Shown piece after piece: positions 50,635-58,818 of a stretch of DNA of 64,000 nt. The notes beneath the pieces were generated by a model. It was not told the DNA's origin, did not search any database, and saw only the letters and a list, made by a program, of their open reading frames with translations. The DNA is from Streptomyces humi. Lineage in GTDB: Bacteria; Actinomycetota; Actinomycetes; Streptomycetales; Streptomycetaceae. The position numbers and the translations under genes were made by a program. Positions within the stretch are counted from its first letter, which is position 1, and every line of letters starts with the position of its first letter. The stretch spans positions 62,001 to 126,000 of the forward strand of contig NZ_LBMU02000037.1 of assembly GCF_001005085.2 (NCBI RefSeq). Reading direction: 5' to 3'.

Positions 50635-52598
50635 CCCGCCTTCCGGGCGGGCGCCGCGGCCGTGAACTGGTTCGCCTGGAGTCCGTAGAGCTCCGCGTAG
50701 ACACCGCCGCTCGCCAGCAGCTCGTCGGGGGTCCCCGACTCCACGACCCGGCCCTGGTCGAGGACGTGCACCAGATCCGCGTGCCGGACCGACGCCAGCC
50801 GGTGGGTGATCAGTACGACCGTCTGCCCGCCGCCCGCCAGCGCCCGGATCTTCTCGAAGACCTCCAGCTCGGCCCGGGCGTCCAGGGCGGCCGTCGGCTC
50901 GTCCACGATCAGGATGTGCCCGCGCCGGTAGGCGGCGCGCGCGATGCCGAGGCGCTGCCACTGGCCACCGGACAGCTCGTGGCCGCCGCTGAAGCTGCGG
51001 GCCAGGAGGGTCTCCAGGCCCCGCGGCAGGTCCTCGACCACCTCCTGCGCGCCCGCCTCCGCGACCGACGCGGCCAGCCGCTCCTCGGTCAGCGGCGCCG
51101 ACGAGCGGCCGACGGCCACATTGACCTTGGCGGTGAACGGCCAGCGTTTGAAGTCCTGGGCGACCATCGCGATGCGTTCGGCGAGCCGGTGCCGGTCCGC
51201 CTTCGCCGCGTCGACGCCGTCCCACAGGATGCGCCCCCGGTCCGGCTGGTACAGCCCGGCCAGCAGCTTGACCAGCGTGGTCTTGCCGGATCCGTTCTCC
51301 CCCACCAGGGCGACGATCCGGCCGAGGGGGAGGGAGAGGGTCACGTCGTCCAGGGCGGGACGGGAGACGGCACCGGTGTCACCGCCCGGGTCCTCACCCG
51401 GATAGGTGAAGGTGACGTTCTCGAAGCGGATCTCCCGCGGATCGTCCGGCAGGGGCTCCCCGCCGACCGGGATGGCCCGTTCGGCCGCCTCGACGTACAG
51501 CCGCTCCAGGTCTCCGACGAACAGCGCCTCCTCGTGCAGCGTGTTGATCTCCAGCACGAGCGTGTTGAGGCTCGCCGAGCCGGTACGGATCGCGATCACC
51601 GCCGTCCCGGCCACCGACAGGGCCATCGCCCCGCTCAGCAGCAGCGCGCCCAGCGTGGCGTACGTGGCGACGGTCGCCAGCCCGGTCCAGGCCGCCGCGA
51701 TCAGACCGGTACGGGCCGCGAGCCTCGCCAGCCGGGCCTGCTCCTCCTCGGCCGTCTCCGCCATCGCCCGGAAGTGCCGCAGCAGGAACGGGCCGACCCC
51801 GTGCACCCGGATCTCCGGCGCCGCCTCCGGCTCGGTGAGCAGGCTGCTGATCAGATGCCCCGCGCGGGCGTGCTGCACCCAGATGTGGAACGACTCGTAG
51901 CGGCGCCGGGCGTTGGTCAGGGCGCCCCAGGCGCTCGGGATGGTCATCGTGATCAGCAGCGGGAGCAGGGCCGGGTGCAGCACGGTCAGCACCCCGGCCG
52001 CGGCGACCAGCGAGATCATCGCGTTCACCACACGGGTGCCGTACATGATCATGCGGCGGGCCGAGGCCGCGCCGTACTGCGCGGTGTCCAGCAGCTTGTG
52101 GAAGGCGTGGTCCTCGATCGCGGCGAGTTCGACGGCCGCCGCCCGCTCCAGGTACATCTCGGTCGCGACCCGTTCGACCTTGGGTTCCAGACGGCCCGTG
52201 GCATAGGTCGACGCGGCGCGCAGCAGCGCGGCCACGAACATCAGGGCGGCCATGGTCACCAGGGCGGGGGCGGCGCCGCGCAGCCGCTCCTCGATGGTGC
52301 CGGTGCCGATCAGCCGGCCCAGCACGCTGTTCACGGCCAGCAGGCTCACGGCCTGGGCCACGCCGACGCCCAGCTGGGCGACCAGCACGGTCCGCGCGTC
52401 CCGGGCGTCCGCCTGCCGGGCCAGCCGCAGGCTGGACGCGAGCATGCCGGGCAGGCGGGTCATCATGGCGCGGAAGTCCAGTTCGAGGAAGGCGTCCCGG
52501 TGCTGGTTCCAGCCCATGTCGTAGCGGAGCGGCCCCCCGAACAGCAGCCGCTCCGACTCGGACACCTCGGGCGCCGCCGCTTCCCGCCGCTTCCTCAC
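50631..52598 (-). CDS. ABC transporter, fused membrane and ATPase domains (multidrug/lipid exporter type)
   Basis: A 655-residue half-transporter. The N-terminal membrane domain (about 55-390) has helices such as VLVAQLGVGVAQAVSLLAVNSVLG, LVTMAALMFVAALLRAASTY, VVNAMISLVAAAGVLTVLHPALLPLLITM and TGLIAAAWTGLATVATYATLGALLLSGAMALSVAG. The ATPase domain (about 420-650) has Walker A GENGSGKTT, the signature ELSGGQWQRLGIARA, Walker B ILIVDEPTAALDA and the switch LITHRLASV. The LSGGQWQRLGI form is typical of bacterial type I exporters. It probably homodimerises. The substrate is unknown. GTG 52598 has GGGGAGG before it. No partner permease or accessory protein gene is adjacent. Confidence 0.9.
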   Translation of the reverse strand: MRKRREAAAPEVSESERLLFGGPLRYDMGWNQHRDAFLELDFRAMMTRLPGMLASSLRLARQADARDARTVLVAQLGVGVAQAVSLLAVNSVLGRLIGTGTIEERLRGAAPALVTMAALMFVAALLRAASTYATGRLEPKVERVATEMYLERAAAVELAAIEDHAFHKLLDTAQYGAASARRMIMYGTRVVNAMISLVAAAGVLTVLHPALLPLLITMTIPSAWGALTNARRRYESFHIWVQHARAGHLISSLLTEPEAAPEIRVHGVGPFLLRHFRAMAETAEEEQARLARLAARTGLIAAAWTGLATVATYATLGALLLSGAMALSVAGTAVIAIRTGSASLNTLVLEINTLHEEALFVGDLERLYVEAAERAIPVGGEPLPDDPREIRFENVTFTYPGEDPGGDTGAVSRPALDDVTLSLPLGRIVALVGENGSGKTTLVKLLAGLYQPDRGRILWDGVDAAKADRHRLAERIAMVAQDFKRWPFTAKVNVAVGRSSAPLTEERLAASVAEAGAQEVVEDLPRGLETLLARSFSGGHELSGGQWQRLGIARAAYRRGHILIVDEPTAALDARAELEVFEKIRALAGGGQTVVLITHRLASVRHADLVHVLDQGRVVESGTPDELLASGGVYAELYGLQANQFTAAAPARKAG

Positions 52599-52766
52599 CG
52601 TGGTCCTCCCCGGAGCCGTCGACGAACGGCCACTATCGCGGGCCCGGACGCCCGCCGGGCAGGGCGCGCGACGGGGCTCGGGGTGCACGGGGGAGTGCGC
52701 CCGGAACACACCGCGAACCGCGTCCGTACGGCACTCGGGCGGTGAAGGACGAGGTACGCGTACGCG

Positions 52767-53201
52767 TCACGCGCTGAGGGGCCGGGACCATTCCGGGGTC
52801 GTTCCCGTCACCCGGCAGAGTGCGAGATACAGCGGGATCGGCGGGGTGTACGGCACCGTCCCCTGCGGGCGGTGGATCAGCCGGGCGGCGCCGGGGAGCG
52901 TGGCCCCCGTGCTGTAGAGGGCCGGGGCGGGCCAGGTGAGGGCCTCGTCGGAGTCCGACGGAACGATCCACCACCAGTGCGTGCCGTCGGCGTACACGCA
53001 TCCGACCCGTGGCAGCCGGGGTGCCACCAGCGGTCCGAGCGCCGCGGGTACGGCCACCGCGTCGCGGCCCAGCGGCGCCGTCATGCCCTCGGGCACCGGC
53101 GGTCGCCGGGTGTCGGCCGCGGTTCCCGGCCGCCGGTCCCGTTGCAGGCGGACCAGGGTGTCGAGACCCAGCGGCCGGCCAGGACCGGGGGCGCCGCTCA
53201 C
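52767..53201 (-). CDS. Conserved hypothetical protein associated with a WhiJ-like cluster
   Basis: A 144-residue protein with PEGMTAPLGRDAVAVPAALGPLVAPRLPRVGCVYADGTHWWWIVPSDSDEALTWPAPALYST and LYLALCRVTGTTPEWSRPL. No family is recognised beyond similarity to small actinobacterial proteins next to anti-sigma-like ATPases. GTG 53201 overlaps the stop of the ATPase gene by 4 bp (GTGA), so it is co-translated with it. The Trp/Cys-rich beta-like centre suggests a small globular domain. Confidence 0.65.
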   Translation of the reverse strand: MSGAPGPGRPLGLDTLVRLQRDRRPGTAADTRRPPVPEGMTAPLGRDAVAVPAALGPLVAPRLPRVGCVYADGTHWWWIVPSDSDEALTWPAPALYSTGATLPGAARLIHRPQGTVPYTPPIPLYLALCRVTGTTPEWSRPLSA

Positions 53202-53869
53202 GCCGGCCTCCGCCGGGGCACCGAGTGCCGGGCCTCGGGCCGCGCCTCCCCGCCGGAGGCCGGCGACGGGCGGTGCGCCGGGTCACGCGCGGGGTTGTGG
53301 GACGAACCGCGCGTAGAACCCGGTCCGGGACGGGCGCCCCAGCCCAGGTCGTTGCTGGGTCCGGCGGTCTCCCGGGCGGCGTCGGCCCGGCCCGGCAGCT
53401 CCGCCCAGACCAGCAGTCCCGGTCCGTGCTCCTGCGCTCCCCAGGCCCGGCACAGCGCGTCGACGAGGAGCAGTCCTCTCCCGTGCTCCTCCTCGGGACG
53501 CTGCGGGGAGGGGTGGGGCTCGTCCGGTGAGCAGCCCTCGTCGTACACGGCTATGCGCACCGTGCCGTCGTGGTCGTGCAGCTCGCACACGACGCGACTG
53601 CTCGCGGTGTGCACGATCGCGTTGGTCACCAGCTCGGATATGACGAGCAAGGCGGTGTCACAGGTGTCCGCGCAGACCGACCAGCCGGTCAGCCGGGCAC
53701 GCGCCAGACGTCTTGCCTGGGCGGGGGAACCCGGATGAGCGGCCAGCTCGAACCGGAACCGGCGCTCGGCGGCGCCCTCACCTGGGGCGACCACCGCGGC
53801 AGCGCCGAGACCGAGACGGTCGCCGGCGGCGTCTGTTCCTAAGGGCGCGGACGGAATCACGCTTGCCAC
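53198..53869 (-). CDS. HATPase_c ATP-binding protein (anti-sigma-factor-like kinase, AbaA/WhiJ-associated)
   Basis: A protein of about 223 residues with a GHKL ATPase fold: RFELAAHPGSPAQARRLARARLTGW at the start, N-box TALLVISELVTNAIVHTASS, G1 box VYDEGCSPDEP and G2 box EEEHGRGLLLVDALCRAWG. These are RsbW/SpoIIAB-type boxes. The C-terminal 60 residues are Arg/Pro/Gly-rich and disordered. GTG 53869 (or 53860) starts it. In Streptomyces this kind of ATPase accompanies an XRE/DUF5753 regulator and a DUF397 protein (abaA and whiJ loci). All three occur here, with the regulator divergent. Confidence 0.88.
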   Translation of the reverse strand: MASVIPSAPLGTDAAGDRLGLGAAAVVAPGEGAAERRFRFELAAHPGSPAQARRLARARLTGWSVCADTCDTALLVISELVTNAIVHTASSRVVCELHDHDGTVRIAVYDEGCSPDEPHPSPQRPEEEHGRGLLLVDALCRAWGAQEHGPGLLVWAELPGRADAARETAGPSNDLGWGARPGPGSTRGSSHNPARDPAHRPSPASGGEARPEARHSVPRRRPA

Positions 53870-53885
53870 TATCGCCCCGCCGTGA

Positions 53886-53921
53886 ACACTTGGCAAGTGT
53901 CACTCTGAAAAATGCAGAGTG
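53886..53921. promoter_or_regulatory. Two adjacent inverted repeats upstream of the divergent ATPase and XRE genes
   Basis: ACACTTG-G-CAAGTGT (53886-53900) and CACTCTG-AAAAATG-CAGAGTG (53901-53921) are perfect and abut. The first lies 17 bp before the GTG of the ATPase gene. They are good operator candidates for the XRE/DUF5753 protein. Confidence 0.6.
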
Positions 53922-54236
53922 CTGTGTGACGCGGTGAAGGGCCGTGGCACACTGCTCGCAACAGCATGTCGAGCGGCGCCAGTTGGGATCAGTGAGGATC
54001 CGGCGGACCGATCCGGCCCATGCGACCGAGGTGACCGAACAGGACAGTTCCGGCTTATTCGGGCAATTCGGTTTGACGGGGCCGTTTCGGTTGATCCGTC
54101 AGATCGTCGAATGAGTCTTCGAATGGCGCCGCTGGGCTGTCGGCATGCCGGGTGACACCTGTAGATGACGGCGGCCGGCGCACCGGCGAGTCCGGACGGC
54201 GGCCCGGTCGGGGAACTTCATGGAGGTGGGTGGAGC

Positions 54237-55097
54237 GTGAGCGAGCCGCGGTCCGCGCCGACGGTGGGCCAGGTGGTCCTCGGCCGGCGCCTCCTCGACC
54301 TGCGGGAGCGCGCCGGGCTCAAACGGGAGGAAGCCGCCCGGGTGCTGCGCGTGGCACCCGCCACCGTCCGTCGTATGGAGATGGCCGAGGTCGCCCTCAA
54401 GATCCCCTACCTCCAGTTGCTCCTGAAGGCCTACGGGGTGACCGACGACGAGGCCGACCTCTTCGTCCGGCTCGCCGAGGACGCCAACAAGCCCGGCTGG
54501 TGGCAGCGGTTCCACGACATCCTCCCCGGCTGGTTCTCCATGTACGTCAGCCTGGAGGGCGCGGCGAGCCTGATCCGTTCCTACGAACCGCACTTCGTCC
54601 CCGGCCTGATGCAGACCGAGGACTACGCGCGCGGGGTGCTGAGATCCGGCGCCATCGGCCAGACGTCGCCCGAGGAGATCGAGCGCCATGTCGCCCTGCG
54701 CATGCAACGCCAGGAACTGCTCACCCGGTCCGACGCGCCGCGCTTCTGGGCGGTGATGGACGAGACCGTCCTGCGCCGCCCGGTCGGCGGCCCGGAGGTG
54801 ATGCGCGCGCAGATCGACCGACTGCTGGAGGTGGCGAAGCTGCCCAACGTGACGCTCCAGGTCGTCCCGTTCTCGAGCGGGCCGCACCCGGGGACGTACG
54901 GGCCCTTCGTGCTCTTTCGATTCGCCATGCCCGAACTTCCGGACATGGTCTACAGCGAGTACCTGACCGGCGCCGTCTACCTGGACGCGCGCACCGAGGT
55001 GGCCAGCCACCTGGAGGTCATGGACCGCATGGCGGCCCAGGCCGCTACGGCACAACGCACGAAGGAGATCCTCCGGGATCTCCGCAAGGAGCTGTGA
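54237..55097 (+). CDS. XRE-family regulator with DUF5753 domain (WhiJ/AbaA-type)
   Basis: A 286-residue protein: helix-turn-helix at about 10-70 (GQVVLGRRLLDLRERAGLKREEAARVLRVAPATVRRMEMAEVALKIPYLQLLLKAYGV), then the DUF5753 domain (GWFSMYVSLEGAASLIRSYEPHFVPGLMQTEDYARGVLRSG ... RMQRQELLTRSDAPRFWAVMDETVLRRPVGGPEVMRAQIDRLLEVAKLPNVTLQVVPFSSGPHPGTYGPFVLFRF). WhiJ-type proteins repress sporulation-related genes until a partner DUF397 protein relieves them. GTG 54237 has GGAGGTGGG. The next gene encodes that DUF397 partner with no gap. Confidence 0.95.
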   Translation: MSEPRSAPTVGQVVLGRRLLDLRERAGLKREEAARVLRVAPATVRRMEMAEVALKIPYLQLLLKAYGVTDDEADLFVRLAEDANKPGWWQRFHDILPGWFSMYVSLEGAASLIRSYEPHFVPGLMQTEDYARGVLRSGAIGQTSPEEIERHVALRMQRQELLTRSDAPRFWAVMDETVLRRPVGGPEVMRAQIDRLLEVAKLPNVTLQVVPFSSGPHPGTYGPFVLFRFAMPELPDMVYSEYLTGAVYLDARTEVASHLEVMDRMAAQAATAQRTKEILRDLRKEL

Positions 55098-55373
55098 ATG
55101 GATCGCATCAAACCCCAGTCCGGCCCGCGGAACCGCACCGAGCGGATCTACAACGGGATGCCTGCCGGGGAACTGGGCAGCGAGGGCTGGCACAAGCCGT
55201 GGAGCGGCGGCAACGGAGGCAACTGCCTGGAGGCGATGAAGCTGGCCGACGGCCGGATCGCCGTCCGCCAGTCGACCGATCCGGACGGACCGGCGCTGAT
55301 CTACACCACCGACGAGATGACGGCCTTCATCGAGGGCGCCAAGGCGGGGGAGGCCGACTTCCTGCTCTCCTGA
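55098..55373 (+). CDS. DUF397 domain-containing protein (WhiJ-partner type)
   Basis: A 91-residue protein whose C-terminal 55 residues are the DUF397 domain (WSGGNGGNCLEAMKLADGRIAVRQSTDPDGPALIYTTDEMTAFIEGAKAGEADFLL). ATG 55098 follows the regulator's TGA at once. Paralogues of this protein interact with and antagonise the preceding WhiJ-type regulator in S. coelicolor. The N-terminal 40 residues are longer than in the shortest members and contain a conserved-looking GWHKPW element. Confidence 0.93.
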   Translation: MDRIKPQSGPRNRTERIYNGMPAGELGSEGWHKPWSGGNGGNCLEAMKLADGRIAVRQSTDPDGPALIYTTDEMTAFIEGAKAGEADFLLS

Positions 55374-55406
55374 CCTGCTCTTCTTCTGACCCGAACGTTG
55401 CCTTGC

Positions 55407-55460
55407 TCTCCCCGTTCTCCCCGTTCTCTCCGTTCTCCTCGTTCTCCTCGTTCTCCTCGT
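55407..55460. repeat. Six tandem copies of a 9-bp repeat
   Basis: TCTCC(C/T)CGT-type units at 55407-55415, 55416-55424, 55425-55433, 55434-55442, 55443-55451 and 55452-55460. Copies 4 to 6 are identical (TCTCCTCGT). It is a pyrimidine-rich stretch between the DUF397 gene and the methyltransferase gene. Confidence 0.85.
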
Positions 55461-55563
55461 ACTCCGTGATCTCCTTGTGTGACTTCTCTCGACTTCTCGT
55501 TCAACTTCGTTCTCTTGGTACTCAATTGACCATTGACCGTGTCAGACGCTTATGGAGCCCTTC

Positions 55564-56367
55564 ATGACCGGGCAGGACCGCACCGTGATCGACACTGGCA
55601 AGCCCCATCCGGCGCGCATGTACGACTGGTATCTCGGCGGCAAGGACAACTACCCCGTCGACGAGGAGATGGGCCGGCAGATGCTGGCCCTCGACCCCCG
55701 GGTGCCGGTGATGGCCCGGGTCAACCGCGCCTTCATGCACCGCGCCACCCGCTGGCTGGCCGAGCACGGCGTACGGCAGTTCCTGGACATCGGCACGGGC
55801 ATCCCGACCGAGCCGAACCTGCACCAGGTCGCCCAGGCCGCCGCCCCGGACGCCCGGGTCGTGTACTGCGACAACGACCCGATCGTGCTGGCCCACGCGG
55901 CGGCCCTGCTGCGCAGCACCCCCGAGGGCGCGACCGAGTACCTCCAGGCCGACGTGCGCGACCCGGCGGCGATCGTCGCCGGCGCGCGCGAGATCCTGGA
56001 CCTCGACCGCCCCGTCGCGCTGTCACTCGTCGCCCTGCTGCACTTCGTCTCCGACGAGGACGGGGCGCACGAACTGGTCGGCAGACTGCTCTCCGAACTG
56101 CCCTCCGGCAGCTACCTGATGATGACCCACGCCACCGCCGACTTCACCCCGGAGGAGTCGGCGGCGGCCACCGCGAAACTGAAGACGGCCGGGGTCACGC
56201 TGGCGCTGCGCTCCCGCGAGGAGTTCGGCCGCTTCTTCGACGGCCTGGAACTCGTCGAGCCCGGTGTGTCGGTGGTCCACCACTGGCACCCGGAACTCGG
56301 CGAACCGGTGCCGGGACAGGACGACGGGGTGATCCCGGGATACGGGGCGGTGGCGCGCAAGCCGTGA
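55564..56367 (+). CDS. SAM-dependent methyltransferase (DUF574 family)
   Basis: A 267-residue protein of the S-adenosyl methyltransferase family (PF04672), common beside WhiJ-type clusters. Family segments are TGKPHPARMYDWYLGGKDNYPVDEEMG, RFLDIGTGIPTEPNLHQVAQ-like VRQFLDIGTGIPTEPNLHQVAQ, VVYCDNDPIVLAHAAALL, ALSLVALLHFVSDEDGAHELVGRLLSELPSGSYLMMTHATADF and SREEFGRFFDGLELVEPGV. ATG 55564 (with GGAG upstream) is preferred over 55552. The target is unknown. Its position after the regulator, DUF397 and repeat suggests a late developmental function. Confidence 0.9.
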   Translation: MTGQDRTVIDTGKPHPARMYDWYLGGKDNYPVDEEMGRQMLALDPRVPVMARVNRAFMHRATRWLAEHGVRQFLDIGTGIPTEPNLHQVAQAAAPDARVVYCDNDPIVLAHAAALLRSTPEGATEYLQADVRDPAAIVAGAREILDLDRPVALSLVALLHFVSDEDGAHELVGRLLSELPSGSYLMMTHATADFTPEESAAATAKLKTAGVTLALRSREEFGRFFDGLELVEPGVSVVHHWHPELGEPVPGQDDGVIPGYGAVARKP

Positions 56368-56496
56368 GCCGCCCTCCGACACCGCCCCGCTCTGGTGACC
56401 TGCTGACCCTCTCCGGGTGACCTGCTGACCCCCCGGGTGGCCCGCTGCCCCCGGTGACCCGCTGGCCCTCGCTGACCTGTCGGCCTGGCCCCGGCC

Positions 56497-56536
56497 GACG
56501 CAGCTACACGACCATCGACGCAGCTACACGACCATC
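56497..56536. repeat. 20-bp tandem duplication containing the gltD stop codon
   Basis: 56497-56516 and 56517-56536 are identical (GACGCAGCTACACGACCATC). The second copy holds the TAG of gltD (56524-56526 on the minus strand), and the first is a noncoding copy of the 3' end. Confidence 0.9.
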
Positions 56537-58011
56537 GGCCGGTCGTACGGCGATATCGGCGTCGGCAGCCGCGAACTGCCCGTCAGATACCGGTCGACGG
56601 CCGCCGCCACCGCCCGTCCCTCCGCGATCGCCCACACGATCAGGGACTGTCCACGCGCCGCGTCCCCGGCGGCGAACACCCCGGGGACGTTCGTCGCGAA
56701 CCCGGCGTCCCTGCTGATCGTCCCGCGCGGTTCCGTCGCCACCCTCAGCTGGTCGATGAGCCCGTCCTCGCGGTCGGGCCCGGAGAAACCGAGCGCGAGC
56801 AGCACCATGTCCACGGGCAGCGTCCGCCCGCTCCCCGGCAGCGGCCGGCGTGCCGCGTCCACCTCCACCAGGTGCAGCGACCGGACATGGCCGCCCTCGT
56901 CGCCCGCGAAGCGCAGTGTCGACGCCGCGAACAACCGCGCGTCCGCGTGCGCCGCGGGCGCCGTCTCCAGATCCCGCGCCTCCTCGTGCGCTGCCGACAG
57001 CCGGTAGACCTTCGGGTACGTCGGCCACGGCTCGACGTCCTCGTCCCGCTCCGCGCCCGGCTGCGCGTAGATGTCCAGCTGGGTCACCGACGCGGCCCGC
57101 TCCCGGACCGCCGTACCCAGACAGTCCGCCCCCGTGTCACCTCCGCCCACGATCACCACATGCCTTCCGGCCGCCGACATCGGCGACTCGGCCAGATCCC
57201 CCTCGCACACCCGGTTGGCCAGCGGCAGATACTCCATCGCCTGGTGTATCCCTTCCAACTCCCGACCCGGCACCGGAAGTTCCCGCCACGCCGTGGCGCC
57301 GGTCGCGATCACCACCGCGTCGTACCGGGCCCGGAGCTCCGCCGCTCCCACGTCCCGTCCGACCGTCACCGAGGTGCGGAACTTCGTCCCCTCGGCGCGC
57401 ATCTGGCGCAGCCGCCGTTCCAGATGGTGCTTCTCCATCTTGAACGAGGGGATGCCGTACCTCATCAGCCCGCCGAGCCGGTCGTCCCTCTCGTACACGG
57501 CGACCGTGTGCCCGGCCCTGGTCAGCTGCTGCGCCGCCGCGAGCCCGGTGGGCCCCGACCCGATCACCGCCACGGTCCGCCCGGTCAGCCGCTCCGGCGG
57601 CATCGGCGGAGCGAACCCCTCCGCCCAGGCCCGGTCGGCGATCGCGCACTCGACGTTCTTGATCGTGACGGCCGGCTGGTTGATCGCGAGCACACACCCC
57701 GCCTCGCACGGCGCCGGGCACAACCGTCCGGTGAACTCGGGGAAGTTGTTCGTCGCGTGCAGCCGGTCGCTCGCCGCCCGCCAGTCCTCCCGCGACACCA
57801 GGTCGTTCCACTCCGGGATCAGATTGCCCAGCGGGCACGCGTCGTGGCAGAACGGCACCCCGCAGTCCATGCAGCGGTCCGCCTGCTTGCTGATGATCGG
57901 CAGCAGCGCCCCGGGTACGTAGACCTCGTCCCAGTCCCGCACCCGCTCGTCGACCGGCCGCCGCCGCCACTCCTCGCGCTGCGTGGTCATGAACCCCTTG
58001 GGATCGGCCAT
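56524..58011 (-). CDS. gltD: Glutamate synthase small subunit (GltD-like), without adjacent gltB
   Basis: An NADPH-linked oxidoreductase subunit of 495 residues. The N-terminal cysteine motifs CMDCGVPFCHDACPLGN and CPAPCEAGC bind two [4Fe-4S] clusters. The FAD-binding GSGPTGLAAAQQL and NADPH-binding VIVGGGDTGADCLGT sequences follow, and the C-terminus NVPGVFAAGDAARGQSLIVWAIAEGR is conserved. ATG 58011 begins the ADPKGFMTTQREEW N-terminus characteristic of the family. No large subunit (gltB) lies nearby, so it is likely a stand-alone paralogue that partners with another enzyme. The 3' end is tandemly duplicated (56497-56536), and a long repeat array lies just upstream. Confidence 0.93.
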   Translation of the reverse strand: MADPKGFMTTQREEWRRRPVDERVRDWDEVYVPGALLPIISKQADRCMDCGVPFCHDACPLGNLIPEWNDLVSREDWRAASDRLHATNNFPEFTGRLCPAPCEAGCVLAINQPAVTIKNVECAIADRAWAEGFAPPMPPERLTGRTVAVIGSGPTGLAAAQQLTRAGHTVAVYERDDRLGGLMRYGIPSFKMEKHHLERRLRQMRAEGTKFRTSVTVGRDVGAAELRARYDAVVIATGATAWRELPVPGRELEGIHQAMEYLPLANRVCEGDLAESPMSAAGRHVVIVGGGDTGADCLGTAVRERAASVTQLDIYAQPGAERDEDVEPWPTYPKVYRLSAAHEEARDLETAPAAHADARLFAASTLRFAGDEGGHVRSLHLVEVDAARRPLPGSGRTLPVDMVLLALGFSGPDREDGLIDQLRVATEPRGTISRDAGFATNVPGVFAAGDAARGQSLIVWAIAEGRAVAAAVDRYLTGSSRLPTPISPYDRPMVV

Positions 58012-58135
58012 GGTCGTCTTCCTCGCGTACGTCGCCCCAGGCCGTGCGTCATCGGGCCGCACTCTTTCGGCCACGATACGTCCGACCGGTGCCGCCCGCA
58101 GAGTGGCCGGTGACGCATTCCACCGGGTGCTCCTC

Positions 58136-58287
58136 AGCCGGGATCCAGCCGGAATCCAGCCGGAATCCAGCCGGAATCCAGCCGGGATCCAGCCGGGATC
58201 CAGCCGGGATCCAGGCGGGATCCAGGCGGGGCCAACCGGGATCCAGGCGGGGCCAGCCGGAATCCAGCCCGGGGTCAGCCGGACGCC
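58136..58287. repeat. Minisatellite of about 14 units of 11 bp
   Basis: Units such as AGCCGGAATCC, AGCCGGGATCC and AGGCGGGATCC (two units are 10 bp) run from 58136 to 58287 between the gltD start and the DUF1772 stop. The unit length equals about one helical turn, so all copies present the same face of the DNA. Confidence 0.9.
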
Positions 58288-58307
58288 AGTCGCCTCCCAC
58301 GGCCTCC

Positions 58308-58802
58308 TCAGGCCAGGGCCAGTACGTAGACGAGGGCCGCCGCGGCCGACGAGAGGGTGCGCAGGTGGTTCCAGAACGTCCACTCACGCACATACACCGG
58401 CCAGTAGGCGGCCGCCTCCGGGGTGCCCGGCTCCAGCTTCGCCAGCGCCTCGTTCCGGGGCACGTTCGCCGCCACGCTCAGCCCGAACGAGCCGAACAGG
58501 TACAGCGCGCTGCCCAGCAGCAGCGCCGCCTTCCCCGCGTCCGGCCACACCACGAACGTCACCACCGCGATCATCGCGCTCAGCACCGCCGACCCCACGA
58601 ACACCAGCATGAACGCCGACGTCACCGCGGACCGGTTGATCGCGTTCATCGCGGCGACCCCCTGCGCCGACGGCAGGGCGGCCAGCCCGCGCATCACGAA
58701 GGTCGAGAATCCGCAGAACACCCCCGCCACCAGGCCGGTCCCCAGCACTCCCAGCAGCACCAGTACGTAATACGGCCCGTCGATCACGACCACCACACCC
58801 AC
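58308..58802 (-). CDS. DUF1772 domain-containing membrane protein
   Basis: A 164-residue protein with four hydrophobic segments (YYVLVLLGVLGTGLVAGVFCGFSTF, AFMLVFVGSAVLSAMIAVVTFVVW, AALLLGSALYLFGSFGLSVAANVPRNEAL and HLRTLSSAAAALVYVLALA). The YVREWTFWNHLRTLSS ending and NVPRNEALAKLEP are DUF1772 features, a family that includes anthrone oxygenase-like proteins. The start is GTG 58802, with GTG 58796 possible. It lies upstream of the 11-bp array and gltD, on the same strand. Confidence 0.88.
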   Translation of the reverse strand: MGVVVVIDGPYYVLVLLGVLGTGLVAGVFCGFSTFVMRGLAALPSAQGVAAMNAINRSAVTSAFMLVFVGSAVLSAMIAVVTFVVWPDAGKAALLLGSALYLFGSFGLSVAANVPRNEALAKLEPGTPEAAAYWPVYVREWTFWNHLRTLSSAAAALVYVLALA

Positions 58803-58818
58803 TCCCGTCCGTCCGACG

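Noticed and set aside
58136..58287. Possible CRISPR or tandem coding repeat
   Set aside because: Units are 11 bp with no spacers. Translation in any frame continues the repeat into an improbable extension of the gltD N-terminus, whose conserved start is at 58011.
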